Below, in pieces: positions 5,376-8,533 of a stretch of DNA of 8,533 bases. Source of the stretch: Nitrosomonas sp. (GTDB taxonomy: Bacteria > Pseudomonadota > Gammaproteobacteria > Burkholderiales > Nitrosomonadaceae); contig JAJFJI010000292.1 in NCBI GenBank assembly GCA_021774205.1, forward strand, positions 1 to 8,533. Direction: 5' to 3'. The notes beneath the pieces are model-generated. The model did not search any database. It saw nothing but the letters and a program-made list of their open reading frames with translations, and was not told where the DNA came from. The stretch's first letter is position 1; each line of letters opens with the position of its first letter. The translations under genes were made by a program, and so were the position numbers.

Positions 5376-5404
5376 TTGACAGCACACATCAAAAAAGCTA
5401 GATT
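5376..5404 (+). promoter_or_regulatory. Sigma70-like promoter for the nitrile hydratase operon
   Basis: TTGACA (5376-5381), 17-bp spacer, TAGATT (5399-5404). Transcription would start near 5411 and give a leader of about 160 nt before the GTPase ATG. No closer promoter of comparable quality is seen. Confidence 0.55.
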
Positions 5405-5467
5405 ACATTTGGCTATGTCTTAATTGAAATTGATTTGCAAAGTTACATGACCACTTATCAATCATGA

Positions 5468-5490
5468 GGTTATGTTGTTTTATAGTAACC
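5468..5490. promoter_or_regulatory. Candidate operator GGTTA-N13-TAACC in the operon leader
   Basis: GGTTA (5468-5472) and TAACC (5486-5490) are inverted around an AT-rich centre, and a third half-site, ATAACC, lies at 5511-5516. It sits downstream of the predicted transcription start, where a repressor could act. The site does not fit well to a Zur or Fur box. The regulator is unknown. Confidence 0.3.
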
Positions 5491-5572
5491 AAAATATCAT
5501 TTGCAATCAGATAACCTAAAAATTCAACAATTAACTGCTACATAGCCATATATTTCTTTGGAGTGCTCATCT

Positions 5573-6520
5573 ATGAAGAAGAATGTAACTATCATTTCGG
5601 GCTTTCTAGGCTCTGGAAAGACAACGCTATTAAACCATATCCTCAGAAATTCTAATCTATATAAGACTGCAATTATTGTTAATGAATATGGTGACTCTGG
5701 CATTGATGGACAGCTTGTCATAGATACAGAAGACGAAATTGTTGAACTTAACAATGGCTGCATATGTTGTACTGTCCGCAGTGACTTGATAAATGCAATT
5801 CACAATATTTTAGACAGTCGCGATATAGAAAGAATAATTATTGAAACATCTGGACTAGCAGATCCAGCCCCAGTTATTCAGTCATTTTTGATTGATGAAA
5901 AGTTGATCTTACAAACTCAGATTGATGGAGTAATCACCGTTGTGGATGCTTTAAACATAAAAAAACAGACTGAATATAACGAGGCTAAAGAGCAAATTTC
6001 TTTTTCTGATGTAATCGTCTTAAACAAAATTGATCTTGTCAGTTCACCACAAGTAGAAAGCCTGAAAAAAATGCTTCGTTTATATAATCCTCTTTCTGAA
6101 ATTGTATTATCAGAAGAGTGCAAAGTTGATTATAAAAAAATATTAGACATCAATGCCTTTGATCTTAAAAATATACTTTCTATAGAACCCGATTTTCTTG
6201 ATGACCGCGATCACGAACATGACAGCTCTATAAAGTTTGTCTCTATTGAAAACACCGAATTGATTGACCCAGATAAGTTTAATAAATGGATGGTTAATTT
6301 AGTTCAAGATCAAGGAAAAGACTTGCTGAGAAGCAAGGGCATACTAAATCTAAAAAATGAAAGCAGGCGCTACGTTTTCCATGGCGTTCATATGACCATG
6401 GAAGGACGTCCTGGAAAACCTTGGGGTGATGTAGAGAGAAATAACCAGCTGATATTTATTGGCCATAACCTTGATGAAAAATATTTACGCGCTGGTTTTA
6501 AATCCACTTTTTCTAGTTAA
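5573..6520 (+). CDS. COG0523 (CobW/P47K-type) GTPase metallochaperone, likely nitrile hydratase activator
   Basis: A 315-residue G3E-family GTPase. It has a Walker A GFLGSGKTT (residues 10-18), VNEYGDSGIDGQLV (36-49), the metal-binding CICC in NNGCICCTV (Cys63, 65, 66), ETSGLADPAP (91-100), the guanine-specificity NKID (151-154), an acidic/His loop DDRDHEHD (210-217) and a CobW C-terminal domain with RRYVFHGVHM. Such GTPases deliver metals to client enzymes. Here the client is almost certainly the nitrile hydratase encoded 22 bp downstream, since P47K-type activators are known for iron-type NHases. GGAG at 5560-5563 precedes the ATG at 5573 by 9 nt; an in-frame TTG at 5558 overlaps that site and is unlikely. 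The gene appears more AT-rich than the NHase genes, so it may have joined the operon separately. Confidence 0.92.
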   Translation: MKKNVTIISGFLGSGKTTLLNHILRNSNLYKTAIIVNEYGDSGIDGQLVIDTEDEIVELNNGCICCTVRSDLINAIHNILDSRDIERIIIETSGLADPAPVIQSFLIDEKLILQTQIDGVITVVDALNIKKQTEYNEAKEQISFSDVIVLNKIDLVSSPQVESLKKMLRLYNPLSEIVLSEECKVDYKKILDINAFDLKNILSIEPDFLDDRDHEHDSSIKFVSIENTELIDPDKFNKWMVNLVQDQGKDLLRSKGILNLKNESRRYVFHGVHMTMEGRPGKPWGDVERNNQLIFIGHNLDEKYLRAGFKSTFSS

Positions 6521-6542
6521 ATTAAGATAAACAGGCGGTGGT

Positions 6543-7253
6543 ATGAAATTACAACATTATTTAGGAGGACTGGAAGACTTAGGTCCAGTCTCAACCGAAA
6601 CAAGAGTATTTGTGGAACCTTGGGAAAAGAGAATATTTGGTATTCATGCCGCTATGATGGCGCTATCGTCTCATTTGGATGACGGGGAGAAAACTTCAAC
6701 GTTTCACAATAAATGGACGTGGGCCGATTTGCGCACAGGCGCAGAGTCTATGAACCCCTTCGACTATTTCAAGTATAGATATTATGAAAAATGGCTCGGG
6801 GGGATCAGTAGCTTTTTTATCGATGAAGGTTACATAACTGACGAAGAACTTAATGAGCTGACCGAAAAGTTCATGACCAACTCTGAACCTGATTTTCCGT
6901 CAAAAGAAGATAACGCTACTGATGCGCGTATTGAGCAGTATCTAATTGAAGGCGATAGTCCCCGAAAACCTATAGAACCATCTTATCAGTTTTTCGATGG
7001 CCAGACGGTTTCTATAAAAGATCCGCCAAGTAAGGGACATACAAGACTCCCCGGCTTTTTACGGAATAAGACAGGGATTATCGACCATGTTTATGAAGGC
7101 GCATATGGTTATTTAACTGATATCGAAGAGGATGGTATCGGGCCAGGTATGCCTGTTCATTGTGTCAAGTTCGATCCTAAAGAGATCTGGCCCGGCAATA
7201 CAGAAGATAACTTCTACCTCTATGCCGACCTGTATGAAGCATATATCAAATAA
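6543..7253 (+). CDS. nthB: Nitrile hydratase beta subunit
   Basis: A 236-residue NHase beta subunit, full length for the family. With alpha it hydrates nitriles to amides in the cytoplasm. The N-terminal domain has QHYLGGLEDLGPV (family H-x-x-G-G), EPWEKRIFGIHAAMMALSSH, and FDYFKYRYYEKWL (residues 73-85, the S/R-Y-Y-x-x-W-L block). The C-terminal SH3-like barrel has GHTRLPGFLRNKTGIIDHVY (165-184) and a terminal DLYEAY. Arg168 in GHTR, and Arg64 or a neighbour, are candidates for the conserved arginines that contact the oxidised cysteines of alpha. It is one fused chain, unlike the split ScnA/ScnB of thiocyanate hydrolase, which favours NHase. A middle insert rich in Asp/Glu and Pro (residues 112-146) looks flexible. 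AGGCGG lies just before the ATG, and alpha starts 29 bp after the stop. Confidence 0.92.
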   Translation: MKLQHYLGGLEDLGPVSTETRVFVEPWEKRIFGIHAAMMALSSHLDDGEKTSTFHNKWTWADLRTGAESMNPFDYFKYRYYEKWLGGISSFFIDEGYITDEELNELTEKFMTNSEPDFPSKEDNATDARIEQYLIEGDSPRKPIEPSYQFFDGQTVSIKDPPSKGHTRLPGFLRNKTGIIDHVYEGAYGYLTDIEEDGIGPGMPVHCVKFDPKEIWPGNTEDNFYLYADLYEAYIK

Positions 7254-7282
7254 GTTGATGATAACTATTTCTGGAGCGGTTT

Positions 7283-7903
7283 ATGTCAAATCAATTTGAA
7301 TATCCCGAGGACAGGGAAAAACGTAATGCAGCAAAAATCAAGGCCCTTGAAACGCTGTTAATTCAGAAAGGCATCATTACCAGTAACAGTGTGGATACCG
7401 TTTTGAATCATTTTGAAACCAAAAAGGGACCCTTCAATGGCGCTAAAATCGTTGCCCGTGCATGGATGGATGCAGAATTTAAAAAACGACTAGTCAAAGA
7501 CACAGCAAAAGCCATTGCCGAGCTTGATGATCTGCCAGAAGGCATGACTGGTGCAGAAAGTGAGCATGTCAAAGCGGTTGCCAATGGCGACGGAGTTCAT
7601 AACCTGATTGTCTGTACATTGTGCTCATGTTACCCCTGGTCTGTACTTGGACTACCTCCCTATTGGTATAAAGATCCAACTTTCCGCAGCCGTGCTGCAC
7701 GGGAGCCTCGAGCTGTTTTACGGGAATTCGGGCTGAATGTTTCTCAGGAAATTGAAATCAAGGTCTGGGATTCCAGCGCCCAAATCAGATGGTTTGTTAT
7801 TCCCGAACGCCCTGAAGGGGCGGAAAATATGACCGAGGCGCAACTCGTCGAATTAGTCACGCCCGAATCAATGATGGGCGTGGCCTTACCCAAAATAGCC
7901 TGA
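7283..7903 (+). CDS. nthA: Nitrile hydratase alpha subunit, cobalt-type metal site
   Basis: A 206-residue catalytic subunit. The metal site is VCTLCSC, with Cys111, Cys114, Ser115 and Cys116 as ligands. The Thr within CTLCSC is the cobalt-type signature, iron-type enzymes having Ser. In this family the second and third cysteines are oxidised to sulfinic and sulfenic acid and backbone amides complete the coordination. Following motifs are typical: YPWSVLGLPPYWYKDPTFRS, REPRAVLREFGL, IEIKVWDSSAQIRWFVIPER and the terminal MMGVALPK. The N-terminal helices (RVARAW-like IVARAWMDAEFKKRLV) match the arm that wraps around beta. GGAG at 7273-7276 lies 6 nt before the ATG. The gamma subunit of thiocyanate hydrolase is the closest alternative, made unlikely by the fused beta and the accessory gene 13 bp downstream. 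Confidence 0.94.
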   Translation: MSNQFEYPEDREKRNAAKIKALETLLIQKGIITSNSVDTVLNHFETKKGPFNGAKIVARAWMDAEFKKRLVKDTAKAIAELDDLPEGMTGAESEHVKAVANGDGVHNLIVCTLCSCYPWSVLGLPPYWYKDPTFRSRAAREPRAVLREFGLNVSQEIEIKVWDSSAQIRWFVIPERPEGAENMTEAQLVELVTPESMMGVALPKIA

Positions 7904-7916
7904 ATCAGGTCGGACA

Positions 7917-8243
7917 ATGTTAACCAACTATGAACAGTTTGCTGTCACCAGCATGATGGGAGGGACGGATACACCTCCTCGACTAAATGGAACGCTCTGC
8001 TTTGAGCATGAATGGGAACGTTCTGCATTTGGGATTGCACTGGATCTTGCAAAGCAGGGATTTTTTGAATGGGAAGATTTTAGACAGGAATTGATAGCAG
8101 AAATAAAACAGTGGGAATCAGAGCACCCATTACAGGACCCCAGTTGGGATTATTATCAACTTTGGCTAAATGCTCTTGAATCCACACTTATCAAGGCTGA
8201 GGTTATTAACTCAGACGAATTAAACAGACTGGCACTTTATTGA
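7917..8243 (+). CDS. Nitrile hydratase accessory protein (P14K-like)
   Basis: A 108-residue protein of the NHase accessory family, homologous to the N-terminal domain of NHase beta. Recognised blocks are PPRLNGTLCFEHEWERSAFG (residues 20-39), GFFEWEDFRQELIAEI (48-63), WDYYQLWLNALESTLIKAEV (77-96) and the final DELNRL. In cobalt-type NHases this kind of protein pairs with alpha, loads cobalt and promotes cysteine oxidation, then swaps alpha onto beta. It lies 13 bp after alpha in the usual cobalt-type order. The Shine-Dalgarno is modest (AGG about 8 nt before the ATG). Met13 and Met14 are less likely starts. Having both this chaperone and a COG0523 GTPase in one operon is unusual. Confidence 0.88.
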   Translation: MLTNYEQFAVTSMMGGTDTPPRLNGTLCFEHEWERSAFGIALDLAKQGFFEWEDFRQELIAEIKQWESEHPLQDPSWDYYQLWLNALESTLIKAEVINSDELNRLALY

Positions 8244-8314
8244 ATGTTTCTTCAGCAAAAATAAACATTACAGAAGAGATCTCATGGTATGAAAAAATAA
8301 GGTGGGAACGTCAT

Positions 8315-8533
8315 ATGACGGTTAAATCTAAAATCATCGAAGAATTTGGCAACGGCGCGCTGGAAATCTTTCCAATAGAACCTACCGAAGCAAATCTTTA
8401 TGCACTACTCAAGGGTATTTTTGAAAATTATTGGCAAGAGATTCAGTTTGGCATTCTGATTCAAGGGGCTGTATGGGAAATAAAAGTGCCCAACGCTCCA
8501 ACTCATATTTCAATGCTAGATGGTTATCTAACA
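8315..8533 (+). CDS. Unrecognised conserved-looking protein, 3' end outside window
   Basis: An open frame of 73 codons running off the right edge, co-directional with the NHase genes. I chose the ATG at 8315 because AAGGTGGGA lies about 8 nt upstream. The same frame is open back through a TTG at 8240 that overlaps the stop of the accessory gene, giving a possible 25-residue extension. The protein is well composed and looks like a globular family: IIEEFGNGALEIFPIEPTEA, NLYALLKGIFENYWQEIQFG and LIQGAVWEIKVPN followed by MLDGYLT. I cannot name a family with confidence. There are no membrane segments, Cys or metal motifs in the visible part. Its place at the end of the operon suggests a link to nitrile hydratase maturation or nitrile metabolism, but that is inference. 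Confidence 0.68.
   Translation, partial: MTVKSKIIEEFGNGALEIFPIEPTEANLYALLKGIFENYWQEIQFGILIQGAVWEIKVPNAPTHISMLDGYLT

Larger units (their letters stand above)
5112..5572. other. Intergenic region between divergent parD and the nitrile hydratase operon
   Basis: About 460 bp without a credible gene. A 65-codon frame at 5226-5423 has no ribosome binding site and no family-like composition, and another frame ends ...NNPARLKRLAGLA at about 5365, perhaps a C-terminal scrap of a lost gene. The region holds a small perfect hairpin (CCCCA-TTG-TGGGG, 5244-5256), the operon promoter at 5376-5404, a repeated ATTTGCAA (5433-5440 and 5499-5506), and a GGTTA/TAACC inverted repeat. Confidence 0.6.

Noticed and set aside
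5226..5423. Plus-strand 65-codon frame in the parD-GTPase gap
   Set aside because: It has no Shine-Dalgarno, its composition is Cys/His-rich and random-like, and it overlaps the predicted operon promoter.
5468..5490. Zur or Fur box for the GTPase leader palindrome
   Set aside because: Half-sites GGTTA/TAACC and the spacing do not match the known Zur or Fur consensus closely; only a generic inverted repeat is supported.
6543..8243. Thiocyanate hydrolase instead of nitrile hydratase
   Set aside because: Thiocyanate hydrolase has the beta-like part split into two genes. Here beta is one chain and a P14K-like NHase accessory gene follows.
1..8533. CRISPR array, tRNA or rRNA genes
   Set aside because: No regularly spaced direct repeats, no cloverleaf with CCA end, and no rRNA-like conserved segments were seen.

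Overview
The window looks like an accessory, decay-rich stretch of a moderately AT-rich Gammaproteobacterium-like chromosome. The evidence is the IS6-type and IS110/IS1111-type transposase remnants, a DUF805 membrane protein, a PliI-like periplasmic lysozyme inhibitor, a ParD antitoxin and a nitrile hydratase operon. Species cannot be named from the sequence alone.

Left part (1-1650): gene debris. A 5'-truncated IS6-family transposase has lost a block of about 28 residues containing the third catalytic residue (Glu). It is followed by the C-terminal third of an S-adenosylmethionine synthetase gene (metK) carrying four single-base frameshifts. Two unrecognised ORFs follow (785-1126, with a Tat-like N-terminus, and 1283-1648, without a convincing start). 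They are separated by a long A/T-rich inverted repeat at 1245-1304.

Middle left (1832-3596): four co-directional envelope genes with short gaps. They encode an outer-membrane-type lipoprotein, a DUF805 membrane protein, a small three-helix membrane protein and a secreted PliI-like protein. Together they may form one envelope-protection operon.

Middle right (3597-5111): a 544-bp non-coding stretch packed with inverted repeats. It may include a group II intron 5' end, and it has a good sigma70-like promoter that leads into no ORF. It lies directly downstream, in the transcriptional sense, of a dead IS110/IS1111-type transposase on the minus strand. The transposase joins the first 19 codons of a parE toxin gene, whose intact parD antitoxin and probable operator follow. 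The toxin has therefore been destroyed while the antitoxin survives.

Right part (5112-8533): a nitrile hydratase (NHase) operon on the plus strand. A promoter at 5376-5404 and a leader of about 160 nt precede a COG0523 GTPase metallochaperone, NHase beta, NHase alpha (cobalt-type CTLCSC metal site), a P14K-like NHase accessory protein, and a further unrecognised gene running off the end. The combination is unusual. The beta-alpha-P14K order and CTLCSC motif are cobalt-type traits, whereas a COG0523 activator GTPase is classically associated with iron-type NHase. The unknown last gene is a candidate additional component.
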